Positions 25,701 to 34,491 are shown, numbered from the stretch's first letter. The stretch is 64,000 nucleotides of DNA from Streptomyces sp. V3I7 (GCF_030817495.1 NZ_JAUSZK010000001.1:6427376-6491375), one strand, 5' to 3'. Translations and numbers: made by a program. The notes: generated by a model not told the origin, from the sequence alone.

Positions 25701-28008
25701 CCGGTTCCGGCCCGTCGGCCTGCTCGGCGAGTTCCTTAAGCAGCAGGCTGGTCTCCTCGGCGCGCTGCAGCTGCCACAGGATGGCCAACAGCACCTCATG
25801 CCAGCGTGGGTCCTGGGCGTGCTGGGCGAACAGGCGGCGCAGTTCGTCGAAGGACAGCTGCTGTGCGGCCTGTTCGGCGGCCAGCTGTTCCAGCAGGACC
25901 CGGTGCAGGAAGCCGATCTCGCGCGGGCCTTGGCGGACCAGCACGCCGAGCTGCCCCTCGGCGATGTCGACAAACCCTCGCGCCTGCGCGGCGGCTCCCG
26001 AGGCATCCAGCGCGAGGTGTCGTGGATCGCGAAGCGCGTCGATGATGTCCGCGCGGACTGTCTGTTCGGGCACGGCCTGGACATCGCCGCGCTGCTGGTG
26101 GGCCAGCGCAACGTGGGCCAGGACCTGACGGATGTCGTCCGGGTGCAGTGCGGTGTGCTCCGCGGTAATGCCGGCCGCCGTCTCACGCCGGGCGGGATGT
26201 TCCCCCAGCAGATGATCAATGGCGCCCGCGTACACCTCGAACCGCCTGTGCGGCAGGGCAGTCCCGGCCAGGCGCATGCCGGTGAGCAGGAGCAGGAAGA
26301 GCGGAATCCGGGCCAGCTGGCGAAGGTCCCGGACGCCGGACAGTTCCTTCACGAACGCCTCGGCCTGCGGGCCGCCGTCCGTCTCAGCGGCGCCGAGCCA
26401 GTGAGCCACCAACTCCCGCTGCTGGCGCGACGTGAGCGGGGCCAGCGAGGCGTACTGCCACACTCCCGTCGGCTGCAGCCGCGACAGGCCGTAGGGGCGG
26501 GTGGCGGCCACCGCGGGCAGCTGGCGTTGGTCCAGGAAAGTCTCCAGTGCGGTGAGAGCCCTGCGCGCAGCACTCTCGCTCACCCATTCGTCCAGGCCGT
26601 CGATGACCAGCAGCAGCCGGTCATCGGCCAGTGCCTTCTCCACCAGCGGCCACAGATGCCCGACGTCGTACTGCTCCAGCCAGGCCCACAGCGTCGCCGC
26701 CAGCGAGGCCTCGGCGCCGTCGTAGCGGGCCAGCCGGCGGGTGAAGAACGGGAAGGGAACCCACAGGGGCAGCCGGCCGCCGAACCGTTCGGTCCAGCGC
26801 GGCAGGGCAGGGGAGTCGGCGAACAGGTCCAACAGCGCGAAACGCAGAAGACTGCTCTTGCCCGAGCCTGCTTCCCCGATCAGGACATGGCGTCGGGCCC
26901 CGGCCAGCCAGGCGTCCGCGCTGGTGCGGATCCCGGTGGCCTCCCCGGTCACTGCCGGGGACGCGGTGCTGACGGCCACTATCTGCTCCCCGACCTCGGA
27001 GCCATGCACGCTGAGCGCCTTCCCCAGCTCGTCGGGATGGTGGCCGAAGGCGGACGCTCGCGCCTTGCGGTACCAGGCCGTGGGGGACATGCCGGGGGAG
27101 AGCGCGTCTGGTGGTGACAGATGGGCAGGCCAGCGGCCCAGTCGGTGCAGCGGGAGCACGTCGGGAAGGACGAATCGCTGCCGCAGATCCGGCTGGGCCT
27201 GGGCGTGCTGCAGGGCGATTGCGCCGGAGTCGGTGTGGGCGAAGAAGGTGGCGTAGAAGGAACCGAGCTGTGCACGCAGATCGGCGACCTGCACGGCATC
27301 GAGCCGGGTCGCCAAAGCGGTCACCTGCTCGGGCCCGAACAGTTCCTCCACCCATGCGCGGCCGAAGAAGTCGTGGACGACTTGCGGGCGTTGCTTCAGC
27401 CAGGCCGACAGATACTCCGCATCCCACACCTCGAAGGTGATGCCCGCACGCGCCAGCCGTTTACGCTGCGTCACCACCTCGTCGGCGGTCTTTTGCGGGA
27501 CGGCCGACAGACTGGTGGCGTAGACGAAGACCCGGCTGACCGCAGCCCACGTGCCGTCCAGGAAGTCAGTGACGGCCTCCTTGAGCTGCCTGGCGGTCAG
27601 CGACTTCACCCGCCGCGACTGCAGACTCAGGTAGACGCGCTCGGGATCAGAGCCGTTCTCCGCGGAGGCGTCAGGCAGACGGACATACAGATCGATGCCC
27701 TGCTGCTCCTGGCCCCGAGTGCCGTACAGGCTTCCCTGCGCCTGGGCGTCGTAGGCGCTCAAGCGCCCGGTGACACTGTCGCCCCCGGCGTGATCGGCGG
27801 AGTCCTCGACCGTCCCGCGCTCCACCGCCCGCTTCAGGCACAGCCGCTCGAAGTTCTCCCACGCCAGATGCTCCAGCGGCAGGAGCTGCTCGCTCGTATG
27901 GACGGGCAGCGGAACCGTCTGCGGCGATACCAGCGTGTGCAGCCGGGCCGGCGCCTTGGTGTACTGGGACGGGCTCATCGAGAGTGTGTGCCGCATGCAC
28001 CCCATCAT
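22765..28008 (-). CDS. Giant Mrr-like nuclease / NACHT ATPase / alpha-repeat protein (antiphage-type)
   Basis: About 1,747 residues. Residues 40-215 resemble an Mrr-type PD-(D/E)xK nuclease: a helix LAWENFERLCLKRA, then GIDLYV (catalytic Asp near 107) and YLSLQSRR (Q/R in place of the usual ExK). A NACHT-type NTPase follows: Walker A IGEAGSGKSS (about 379) and Walker B LLLVIDGLDEW (about 467). The C-terminal 1,000 residues are helical repeats, HEAT/ARM-like, the usual sensor part of such proteins. Several ATGs (28008, 28005, 27996, 27978) are possible; none has a strong ribosome site. Known relatives (Avs, bNACHT) defend against phage, so a similar role is inferred. Confidence 0.85.
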   Translation of the reverse strand: MMGCMRHTLSMSPSQYTKAPARLHTLVSPQTVPLPVHTSEQLLPLEHLAWENFERLCLKRAVERGTVEDSADHAGGDSVTGRLSAYDAQAQGSLYGTRGQEQQGIDLYVRLPDASAENGSDPERVYLSLQSRRVKSLTARQLKEAVTDFLDGTWAAVSRVFVYATSLSAVPQKTADEVVTQRKRLARAGITFEVWDAEYLSAWLKQRPQVVHDFFGRAWVEELFGPEQVTALATRLDAVQVADLRAQLGSFYATFFAHTDSGAIALQHAQAQPDLRQRFVLPDVLPLHRLGRWPAHLSPPDALSPGMSPTAWYRKARASAFGHHPDELGKALSVHGSEVGEQIVAVSTASPAVTGEATGIRTSADAWLAGARRHVLIGEAGSGKSSLLRFALLDLFADSPALPRWTERFGGRLPLWVPFPFFTRRLARYDGAEASLAATLWAWLEQYDVGHLWPLVEKALADDRLLLVIDGLDEWVSESAARRALTALETFLDQRQLPAVAATRPYGLSRLQPTGVWQYASLAPLTSRQQRELVAHWLGAAETDGGPQAEAFVKELSGVRDLRQLARIPLFLLLLTGMRLAGTALPHRRFEVYAGAIDHLLGEHPARRETAAGITAEHTALHPDDIRQVLAHVALAHQQRGDVQAVPEQTVRADIIDALRDPRHLALDASGAAAQARGFVDIAEGQLGVLVRQGPREIGFLHRVLLEQLAAEQAAQQLSFDELRRLFAQHAQDPRWHEVLLAILWQLQRAEETSLLLKELAEQADGPEPEALAVRELVAQVVFGGIRLPLPQARRHAATILEAVDSHPLVGHRQRLLSACVAGLDDPSVSGDLVPYLSRWVAAGQPLPWQVFYRLGQVADDRQLAKPVWPLLVAALRSEDVHVAWAAARALAARYGTGDGQEHVVEAMLTALRHAASADHAAVTLHGLLLGWPDDDRVTAAAAAARQQQVLGLRLTALAAVLGVLPGQHTTGRKAGGPQPKAVTAEERAWLVSRLDTEDFTDDVWKPVLADTIAAALREAPGEAEQVRDTCLSIVSGQRPEQGDRAVAWSVLLLAWSQDATVIDYICTTLVNDPHQIRFLGIGALARAYPGHTVVAAAAEELLQQDPRAFLDFELPSLVALDQGPVLRSVLLKELHDSEVPHWAADALAEHWAHDAEVQQALCAVLNGEAGRASRVANAAVRVLGAEQARERLLALLAIPAPAQDSRFRKEIVIHALLESCQHQSLTSGPVAEQIARVCLEAVQEPANEYEFTAEAAVIAALPATASARDRAASMLRRPQAPLGSLLAGYGSEPSALEPVLDRVRAAHPVLPTAARLHLCTLLRDHPGDSSLIRQLTAQWPNEPHDLIRPAASAVFHTHLLRDHDRGALPELEWQQAQSVLRDTASGLGHNNWARRRAAWVGILLTGQLGLLDDLVEHDGRPIRLPLGEFISTDLDLLVLGEIADHWPALCAHFGDTLLTRLTGDMLSPATDTAWEYLALVADRHPQLAQELTAAVDQQPDLLTHDTVLAWYAHTHRGEPHLLRTLIDNLRPSDTGSRDVAPLLLADPLVLGLDPASVQRALHTELGPGRGGYPLPASGAFLALAAGFPDDTAVAGAWEALQRERDLHGHVEVDVSVYYPLAYAAVETAGFVDQVAHDSAWICSHFTKDVDPPFAQAVIRRLERDPEARAQADAAITSADTSDAQAAQLASLRSAATTLSPDVADNLRQRLHRQGLQLPDAVHDFVTATDISVPALLLRMLQSGTGR

Positions 28009-28170
28009 CAATCACAACTTGCGAGCTCACCGCTGGTCGCTGGGCGCCGGGCAGCACGAGGTCGGCGATACGGGGTTTGCGGTGCATGGTCTGCCCAGGG
28101 GCCGCCGAAGAACCGGGCTGTCGTCTTATCGGCCGTCTGAGGACAGGGCTGCACCGGGCGGGTTTATGGC

Positions 28171-28198
28171 CCGCGCAGTGCTTCGCTCTACTGCGCGG
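28171..28198 (-). terminator. Hairpin at the end of the STAND NTPase gene
   Basis: Arms CCGCGCAGT (28171-28179) and ACTGCGCGG (28190-28198) pair perfectly across a 10-base loop that contains the TAG stop. No T tract follows. It may terminate or attenuate read-through toward the NACHT gene. Confidence 0.45.
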
Positions 28199-30641
28199 CG
28201 AGTCTTTCGACGATGCGCCGTTGGTGCTGGATGTCGTAGGCCTGGTCAGGGGTGACTTCGTAGTGATCGAGGCTGTCGAGTTCGGCACGGGCGGCGGCGA
28301 TGTCTCCGAGGTAGGCGAGTACGACGGCGCGCTGGGAACGCAGCCCGATCATGTCCTCAGGCAGGTTGTAGTCCTCAGCCACGGGGATGAGCTGACGGTT
28401 TATCAGGTCCAGGGCTGCTCGGGTTTCGTCGGCTCGCATCAGGGACTCGACGACGTCCTGGCCCAGGTCGATGGCGGAGCGCCAGGCGGCGGTGAACAGA
28501 TACAGCTTCATCGCGGGGAAGGCCATCGGGCCGTAGTCGAGGCCGAGTTGGCGGCAGGACTTGACGAACAGGGCGAAGCAGTCGGCCAGGCGCTTGTAGT
28601 CGTCGGGGTTTTCGCTGGTCTCGCAGGCCTCTTGCAACGCCTCGGTGTTGCCGAGGATGTGGGTGATCTCCAGGCCGAGGTGGCGGCGGTAGATATCGGC
28701 GAGCTCCATCGCGGCGTTGCCCGCGTCCTGGTAGGCGTCGGCGAGAAACAGGCTCTGCGCGTAGGCGTAGCGCAGAGCTCGTTCGTGGGGCGAGGGAACA
28801 GGGATCCCGGCGAGCGCGGTGTGGAAGGCCGAGTCGAGTGCGTCGACGTCGCATGCCTGCCCGTACAGGATGAATTGCCGGGTGGCCAGCAGGACTTTCT
28901 CCCGAGGGCCGATCTGGTTGCTGGTCTCGGCGAGGGTCTCCATGGCGTGCACGTGCTGTGCGCAGGTGTCCCAGTCGTCGTCCCCGTATGCCCAGGTGGC
29001 CAGTGCGTTGTGGGCTTCCAGGCGGCTGATGGCGTCGCGGTTGGTGTCCTGGGCCACCTCTGCGATCACGGCGCGCAGTTCACGAGGGTAGCCGCCCTGG
29101 AAGAAGCCTTCCTGGCCGGTGAGCTCGAGCAGGATGTCGATCCGTCCGGTCTCGGCCAGCAGGCGCATCCACCGGGCCAGCCGTGCGAGTCCCCGGTGTC
29201 CCTCCAGTAGGCCAACCAGGGCTTGCCTGACGGCGTCGGTGGCCTTCGCGGGCAGGTCTTCGGCTGCCTGGGCGGCCAGGGGGCGGATTGCGTCGTGGAG
29301 TTGACAGTGGCCGTCGGCGAAGGCCTGTGTTAGGCCGCGGCCAGCGAGTTCACGTACGGCCCGAGCCGCGGCCGGTCCTGTGCTCCCGGCGGCCGCGGCC
29401 AGCTGCTGGAGCTCGGCGGCGGTCAGGGGGACCTCGGCGATCGACAGCAGCCCGGCGGTGATGCGTGCCGGTGCGGAAAGCTGCTCGAAGATCTGCGCCA
29501 GGATGACTTCCTGGGTGGTGGGGGTGAGATGGGTCTGTGCCTGAACGGCGTCGCAGAAGGCGGCTCCGTCGCCCGCGTGCACGGTGCGGGCCAGGTGCAC
29601 GGAGTTGAGCACGTACAGGGGCAGGCCGGCCGTCAAGGCCAGGATGCGCTGGGCGGTGGGGTAGTCCAGGATGCAGCCTTCGGTGGCGAAGACGGCGGCC
29701 ACGGTGTCGGTGTCCCAGCCGGGCAGGGACTCGGCGGAGATCCCCAGATGCGCGGCGAGCGGGTTCTGCTCCGGGTGGGGGTGGCCCAGCAGTGTGATCC
29801 GGGCCGTCGGCAGCGCCTGAACAAGCAGCCGCACGTCGTCGGATGGGAGGTCGTGCACGTTGTCGATGACGACCGCGATGGCTGTGCCGTCGTGGGCCAG
29901 TCGGCCGTGCACGGCCCGCAGGACGTCGATGCCGGCCCCGCTCGGCAGGCTGACGGCATCGGGCCCGCTCAGGTGCCGGGCAGCGACCTCCCGGGCCAGC
30001 GCGCCGGGCACCACCGCGGGCGGCATCTTCCCGGCATCGAAGTAGGTGACCGGGAGCGGGCACCGGGCGGCGGCGTGCGCCGCCCAGGTCGTCTTGCCGG
30101 CCCCGGAGAAGCCCGTCACCAGCCGCACGCGCTGCTCGCCCGTCAGCTCCGGTTCGCTGCCATGCGGCCAGTAGACGTCGGGAATCTGCGGAAAGGCCTG
30201 CAACTCCTCGACGAACTGCTCATACAGGGCGGGCAGTTCACCAGCATGAAAGGCTCGTCCATGGGCTCCGGCACTCGCGTACTGCACGCGGGCAGCCAGC
30301 TTCCACACCAGCGTCTGCGCTTCCAGGGACCCAAACGGGACCTGAGCGGCCTGCTCGGTGCACCACTGCAGGACACCGGTGAGATCCGCAGCAGCGGGCG
30401 GCAGCCACGTCTCCTGCGGATCGGGATGACCCGGCCACAGCAGCGACACGTCCGCCGGCCAGCCCGGCTGCTGGGTCCGTTGCAGCAGATCCGGACCCGG
30501 TGCGGTATTGCTGACCACGACCAGCCTGGGTGTGCCGGGGCGCCGCCCTGCCGTGTGCTCCGCGCTGGTCCGGGCGGTTGTGTCGGGTGGCTTCGGGTGG
30601 CGAAGGGTGGCGAACAATTGAGCGACAAACGTGACGTCCAT
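28188..30641 (-). CDS. STAND P-loop NTPase with C-terminal helical (TPR-like) region
   Basis: A protein of about 817 residues. Residues 1-165 form an unassigned N-terminal domain. The NTPase core begins with Walker A GFSGAGKTT (about 177) and Walker B VVIDNVHDL (about 257). A winged-helix region follows (LTAAELQQLAAAAGS). Residues 400-817 are helical repeats resembling TPRs. This is the architecture of signal-sensing STAND ATPases. The start is ATG 30641, or GTG 30644. It lies 180 bases upstream of the Mrr-NACHT gene on the same strand, suggesting a two-component defence module; the effector is not recognisable. Confidence 0.8.
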   Translation of the reverse strand: MDVTFVAQLFATLRHPKPPDTTARTSAEHTAGRRPGTPRLVVVSNTAPGPDLLQRTQQPGWPADVSLLWPGHPDPQETWLPPAAADLTGVLQWCTEQAAQVPFGSLEAQTLVWKLAARVQYASAGAHGRAFHAGELPALYEQFVEELQAFPQIPDVYWPHGSEPELTGEQRVRLVTGFSGAGKTTWAAHAAARCPLPVTYFDAGKMPPAVVPGALAREVAARHLSGPDAVSLPSGAGIDVLRAVHGRLAHDGTAIAVVIDNVHDLPSDDVRLLVQALPTARITLLGHPHPEQNPLAAHLGISAESLPGWDTDTVAAVFATEGCILDYPTAQRILALTAGLPLYVLNSVHLARTVHAGDGAAFCDAVQAQTHLTPTTQEVILAQIFEQLSAPARITAGLLSIAEVPLTAAELQQLAAAAGSTGPAAARAVRELAGRGLTQAFADGHCQLHDAIRPLAAQAAEDLPAKATDAVRQALVGLLEGHRGLARLARWMRLLAETGRIDILLELTGQEGFFQGGYPRELRAVIAEVAQDTNRDAISRLEAHNALATWAYGDDDWDTCAQHVHAMETLAETSNQIGPREKVLLATRQFILYGQACDVDALDSAFHTALAGIPVPSPHERALRYAYAQSLFLADAYQDAGNAAMELADIYRRHLGLEITHILGNTEALQEACETSENPDDYKRLADCFALFVKSCRQLGLDYGPMAFPAMKLYLFTAAWRSAIDLGQDVVESLMRADETRAALDLINRQLIPVAEDYNLPEDMIGLRSQRAVVLAYLGDIAAARAELDSLDHYEVTPDQAYDIQHQRRIVERLAAQ

Positions 30642-30827
30642 CACAGCACAATGCGTGCGCGCAGGTCACACCGTGAGTCACAAGCGGATCGTTGCGCTCC
30701 GTCGAAAACGTGTGCCGCAGAGTTAACCCTGGGGGTGCTGCGCAGCGGTGAAGGGGTGAGGCCGCAAGGCTTCCCCTCGCTCAGCAATGACGCGGTGCGG
30801 GGGCCAAGTTGAGCAAAAGGAGGGTCC

Positions 30828-31052
30828 GTGGGGCTTCACTGGGCCTGGCACGTGCTGGCTGTGGCCGGCGTGTGCCGGATGACCGCAGTTGCCTTCGACG
30901 CCGTCGTCCGACGCGTCGTCCGCATCGCCTCGCTGGCTCGCGACGAGCACTGCTCCCGCGCACGCGTATTCGCACCACCCCCTGTCTTGCCCGCCGGACT
31001 GCGCCCCACTGGGGGGACCGCCGTTCCGCCGCCCGCCGTGGAGGAACAGTGA
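30828..31052 (+). CDS. Small protein coupled to an ECF sigma factor
   Basis: A 74-residue protein starting at GTG 30828, behind a strong ribosome site (AAAAGGAGGG). Its stop overlaps the sigma-factor start (GTGA at 31049-31052), so the two are translationally coupled. The N-terminal 30 residues are mildly hydrophobic (WAWHVLAVAGVC); the tail is Pro-rich. No family is recognised. It may be a regulatory leader peptide or small partner of the sigma factor. Confidence 0.6.
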   Translation: MGLHWAWHVLAVAGVCRMTAVAFDAVVRRVVRIASLARDEHCSRARVFAPPPVLPAGLRPTGGTAVPPPAVEEQ

Positions 31053-31618
31053 CCAGTGCCGACGAGCACGACTTCGACGTGATCGAACCCGCTGAACTCC
31101 CGACCGACTTCGAGGCGTTCTTCAGCCAGCACATGGGCGAATTCATCAGGGTCGCGGGCGCTCGCACGCGCAACCCGCACGACGCGGACGAGGTGCTCAT
31201 GGACGCGGCTGTGGTGATGTACCGCAAATGGGAGCGGATCCTGGCGCATCCCAACCCGATTGCGCTCGCCCACCGCATACTCGAAGGCGCCATCGTCGAC
31301 TTCTACCGCCGACGTGCCCGCACCGCCGACCGGGAGGTCAGCTACGGCGAACTCACCTACGCCGACGTGCCCACCGCAGACGATCTGCTGCTGCTACGCG
31401 GCCACGACCGCCTGGACCGCGCCCTGGCCGAACTCGAGCAGCGCGCTCCGCTTCAGGCGAGCTGTGTCCGCCTGCGCTACCTCGCCGAACTCGGCTTCGC
31501 TGAGATCGCTGCCCGCCTGGACATCACGTCCAACGCTGCCAAGGCCAACGTTCACCTGGGCCTGAAAAACCTCAATCGCCTCATCGACCTCCCGGATTCG
31601 GGGAAAGGGAAGTCCTGA
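31049..31618 (+). CDS. ECF-type RNA polymerase sigma factor
   Basis: A 189-residue sigma-70-family protein with region 2 (FSQHMGEFIRVAGARTRNPHDADEVLMDAAVVMYRKWERI) and region 4 with a helix-turn-helix (LAELGFAEIAARLDITSNAAKANVH). The start GTG 31049 follows GAGGA. It overlaps the small gene before it and its TGA shares bases with the ATG of the next (TGATG). No anti-sigma zinc motif is visible in the neighbours. It would direct polymerase to a limited regulon. Confidence 0.88.
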   Translation: MTSADEHDFDVIEPAELPTDFEAFFSQHMGEFIRVAGARTRNPHDADEVLMDAAVVMYRKWERILAHPNPIALAHRILEGAIVDFYRRRARTADREVSYGELTYADVPTADDLLLLRGHDRLDRALAELEQRAPLQASCVRLRYLAELGFAEIAARLDITSNAAKANVHLGLKNLNRLIDLPDSGKGKS

Positions 31619-32331
31619 TGCTGGAAGATCTCCTGCGCGCCGAAGCGCAGGCTCTGCACCGTACGTACGACAACCACGACACCGACGACTTCATGCGACG
31701 CCTCGCTGTGCGCATTGCCCAGAATGCCGCGCGACCGCCCCGAGTCACACGTGCCCTCATCGCACCCACCTTCCAGTCTTCCCGGGTGCCGCCGCCTGCG
31801 GCGGCGCCCGCGCCCAGCCACCCGGGCGGCACACGGCCACGCACGCGCCGTGGCATGCGTCGGCGTCCCACGCCGATCCTCAGCCCAGACCCGGCCGCCA
31901 GCCCGATGGCAGTGGTCGATCACGTGCGGCGGCTGTGCGATTTGGTGCTGCGGTCCAACGACATCGACTCCCTAGCCGACTTCGCCGCCGACTACGACCC
32001 CAGGGGCGCGCGCACCTTCGCCTGCCTCCTCTACACGCTCGACCGACGCGAAAGTGCCCTGTACTGGTGGCGCTTCGCCGCCGGCGGAGAGGACCCCCTC
32101 GCCGCTCACCTGCTCGCCGCCCACCACGCAGCTATCGGAATCAGTCCCGACGCGCGCCTGTGGCGAGCACAGGCTCGCATGCTGGGTTTCACCCGCGACC
32201 GCCACCTACCCCAGCCCGTACGCTCCAGCACCCATCTCGCCGAGGGGTTCGCTCGCGCCGTCCCCTGGGGAACCGAGCTCAGTACCTTCATCAAGACCGC
32301 GCGACTGCCCAGCGAACTGGCAACCCGCTGA
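31618..32331 (+). CDS. Hypothetical partner of the sigma factor
   Basis: A 237-residue soluble protein overlapping the sigma-factor stop by one base. Residues 1-55 are helical (EDLLRAEAQALHRTYDNHD), then a Pro/Ala-rich, basic linker, then a helical second half (VVDHVRRLCDLVLRSNDID and TLDRRESALYWWRFAAGGEDPLAAHLLAAHH). It has no membrane segment or zinc HxxxCxxC motif, so it is not a classical anti-sigma factor, but its position suggests it regulates or cooperates with the sigma factor. Confidence 0.7.
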   Translation: MLEDLLRAEAQALHRTYDNHDTDDFMRRLAVRIAQNAARPPRVTRALIAPTFQSSRVPPPAAAPAPSHPGGTRPRTRRGMRRRPTPILSPDPAASPMAVVDHVRRLCDLVLRSNDIDSLADFAADYDPRGARTFACLLYTLDRRESALYWWRFAAGGEDPLAAHLLAAHHAAIGISPDARLWRAQARMLGFTRDRHLPQPVRSSTHLAEGFARAVPWGTELSTFIKTARLPSELATR

Positions 32332-32370
32332 ACCGGGAACGACCTGCTGGTGAGAGAGGGAACCGCAGCT

Positions 32371-32406
32371 CTGCTCGGTGGCAGGGAAAGTACGGCCACC
32401 GAGCAG
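32371..32406 (+). terminator. Strong hairpin terminator after the sigma-factor operon
   Basis: CTGCTCGGTGGC (32371-32382) and GCCACCGAGCAG (32395-32406) form a perfect 12-bp stem with a 12-base loop, 40 bases after the last stop of the operon. No T tract follows, as usual in Streptomyces. The rest of the gap to ku shows nothing else. Confidence 0.75.
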
Positions 32407-32674
32407 ATTACAGATCGTGACGGCGGTCGGTGACGAGGGCCGCCATTGGTCGCGAACGGCGTCCTCGCTGCCGTGACATCGAGCAGCGTGTACGCCCCAC
32501 GAACGTCTCGCCGATCTGGACACGCCGGCCGCCCTCCGACCCGGGCGGGTAGATCACGACAGGCGGTGCGGTACTCATGGCACCAGCGTGCGATCTGCGC
32601 CGACAGCGCGCATGCGAGCCGCCTGTGGCGCTCATACGCTGGTGCTGCTCGGGGACTGCCGCGGAGGTACTCCC

Positions 32675-33538
32675 ATGACCCGAGCCATCTGGTCCGGAGC
32701 CATCTCGTTCGGCCTGGTCACCGTGCCGGTCCAGGTGGCCACCGCAACCGCCGACCACAGCGTCCGCTTTCACCAGTACCACTTGTCTGATCAGGGCCGG
32801 ATCCGCTACCGCAAGGTGTGCGAGCTGGAGGATCGCGAGATCCCTGAAGGCGAGATCGGCAAGGGGTACGAGCTGACGAAGGCGCGAATCATCCCGATCA
32901 GCGACGAAGAGCTGCACGATCTGCCGCTGCCGACGGCCAGGGCGATCGAGATCGTCACCTTCGTCTCGTGGGCGTCCATCGATCCGATACGGATCGGGGA
33001 GGGCTACTACCTGGCGGCACGCGAGCAGTTGGCCGCCAAGCCGTACCGGCTGCTGGTCGAGGCGCTGCGCCGCTCCTCACGGGTGGCGGTCGTGAAGTGG
33101 GCGTGGCACGGCCGCGAGCGCCTCGGCTTGCTCCGGGTCCGCGAGGACGCGCTCGTCATGCACGTCATGCACTGGCCCGACGAGATCCGCGACCCGTCCG
33201 AGCTGGTGCCGCCGCCGGTCGAGGTGAGCGACGCAGAGATCGACGGGGCCCTCACCCTCATGGACGCGATGGCCGTCGACAGCCTCGAAGGGCCTGAGTT
33301 CGGCGACCGGTACACCGAGGCGCTGGAACAGGTCATCGACGCGAAGCGCGAGGACCGTCCGCCGCCCGAAGCACCCGAGCCGGCTGCCGGACCGGGCACG
33401 GTGCTGGATCTCATGGCGGCGCTCCAGGAGAGCGTGGCCAAGGCGCAGGCCGCGCGCGGCGAAGCACCCGAGCAGAAGAGAACGGCCGCGCGGAAGCGGC
33501 CGGCCAAGAAGACGGCGCCGACTCGGAGAGGCAGCTAG
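32675..33538 (+). CDS. ku: Ku protein, DNA double-strand-break end-binding
   Basis: A 287-residue bacterial Ku of the non-homologous end-joining pathway. The core is complete: the opening TRAIWSGAISFGLVTVPV, then FHQYHL, YRKVCELED, GYELTKARI and the ring-forming middle. The tail is a Lys/Arg-rich extension (KRTAARKRPAKK) used for end threading. The start is ATG 32675 after GGAGG; upstream frames are unsupported. The TAG stop (33536-33538) lies in the target duplication of the inserted IS481 element, so the insertion left the protein intact. No ligase gene is adjacent. Confidence 0.95.
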   Translation: MTRAIWSGAISFGLVTVPVQVATATADHSVRFHQYHLSDQGRIRYRKVCELEDREIPEGEIGKGYELTKARIIPISDEELHDLPLPTARAIEIVTFVSWASIDPIRIGEGYYLAAREQLAAKPYRLLVEALRRSSRVAVVKWAWHGRERLGLLRVREDALVMHVMHWPDEIRDPSELVPPPVEVSDAEIDGALTLMDAMAVDSLEGPEFGDRYTEALEQVIDAKREDRPPPEAPEPAAGPGTVLDLMAALQESVAKAQAARGEAPEQKRTAARKRPAKKTAPTRRGS

Positions 33539-34491
33539 GTGTATTGACCCGCAGCGTTGTTCACGCGGCTGATGGGTGGTTGGCCGCCGAGTGCGGTGTG
33601 GCAGCGGTGGTGGTTGTAGGTGTGGAGGAAGTCTGGCAGGGCTTCGGCGCGTTCGGTGTTGCTGATGTAGGGCCGCAGGTAGGCCCATTCGTCGAGCAGT
33701 GTGCGGTTGAAGCGTTCGACCTTGCCGTTGGTCTGCGGCCGGTAGATGCGGGTGAGCTTGCCGGCCGCACCGAGGTCGGCCAGGGCTTGCCGCCAGGCGA
33801 AGCTTTTGCGGTAGGGCCAGGCGTTGTCGGTCAGAACGCGTTCGATGTGCTCGATGCCGCAGGTGGCGAAGAAGGCTGCGGCCCGGCGGAGGAAGCCTGC
33901 GCAGGTGTCGGCCTTCTCGTCCGGGTGGATCTCGCTGTAGGCGAGACGGCTGTGGTCGTCGACGGCGGAGTGGACGTAGTCGAAGCCCATGCTGCTGCGT
34001 CGGACACGGCCTGCCTGGCGGCCCAGGACCTTGTGACCGCCGCCGTCCGGGATCCGGCCGAGTTTCTTGACGTCGACGTGGACGAGCTCGCCGGGGCGGT
34101 CGCGTTCGTAGCGGCGGATGACCTCACTCGTGGGCCGGTCAAGATGGGCCAGGCGATTCAGGCCATGGCGGACCAGGATGCGGTGCACGGTCGAGGCGGG
34201 CATGCCCAGGACGGGGCCGATGCGGGCCGGGCCGAGCTTGCGGGCCTGACGCAGTTGGCACACGTGGGCCTCCACCATCGCGGGCGTGCGGTGGGGTGTC
34301 GTCCGCGGCCTGCTGGAACGGTCGTGCAGGCCCGACTCGCCCTCTGCCCGCCAGCGGCGGACCCACTTGTGAGCCGTGGCCCGCGAGATGCCCATCTCCG
34401 CCGCGACATGCGCAACGGGGCGACCTGCGCAGACACGTTCAACGAGAAGCCGCCTGCCGTGAACGGTCAGCCGGGCATTACGGTGGGACAC
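33535..34491 (-). CDS. IS481-family transposase
   Basis: A 318-residue DDE transposase, apparently intact. It has an N-terminal helix-turn-helix (VAHVAAEMGISRATAHKWVRRW) and the catalytic triad: Asp in VHVDVKKLGRIPD, Asp in VLTDNAWPY, Glu in GKVERFNRTL. The start is GTG 34491 (MSHRNARLTVHGRR). Its stop codon TAG is complementary to 33535-33537 and is not inside the element but supplied by the target duplication (GCTAGG). Confidence 0.9.
   Translation of the reverse strand: MSHRNARLTVHGRRLLVERVCAGRPVAHVAAEMGISRATAHKWVRRWRAEGESGLHDRSSRPRTTPHRTPAMVEAHVCQLRQARKLGPARIGPVLGMPASTVHRILVRHGLNRLAHLDRPTSEVIRRYERDRPGELVHVDVKKLGRIPDGGGHKVLGRQAGRVRRSSMGFDYVHSAVDDHSRLAYSEIHPDEKADTCAGFLRRAAAFFATCGIEHIERVLTDNAWPYRKSFAWRQALADLGAAGKLTRIYRPQTNGKVERFNRTLLDEWAYLRPYISNTERAEALPDFLHTYNHHRCHTALGGQPPISRVNNAAGQYT

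Noticed and set aside
27121..29210. Plus-strand frames opposite the NACHT and STAND genes (339 and 408 residues)
   Set aside because: Antisense to well-supported minus-strand proteins with Walker motifs; the codon composition is that of a shadow frame.
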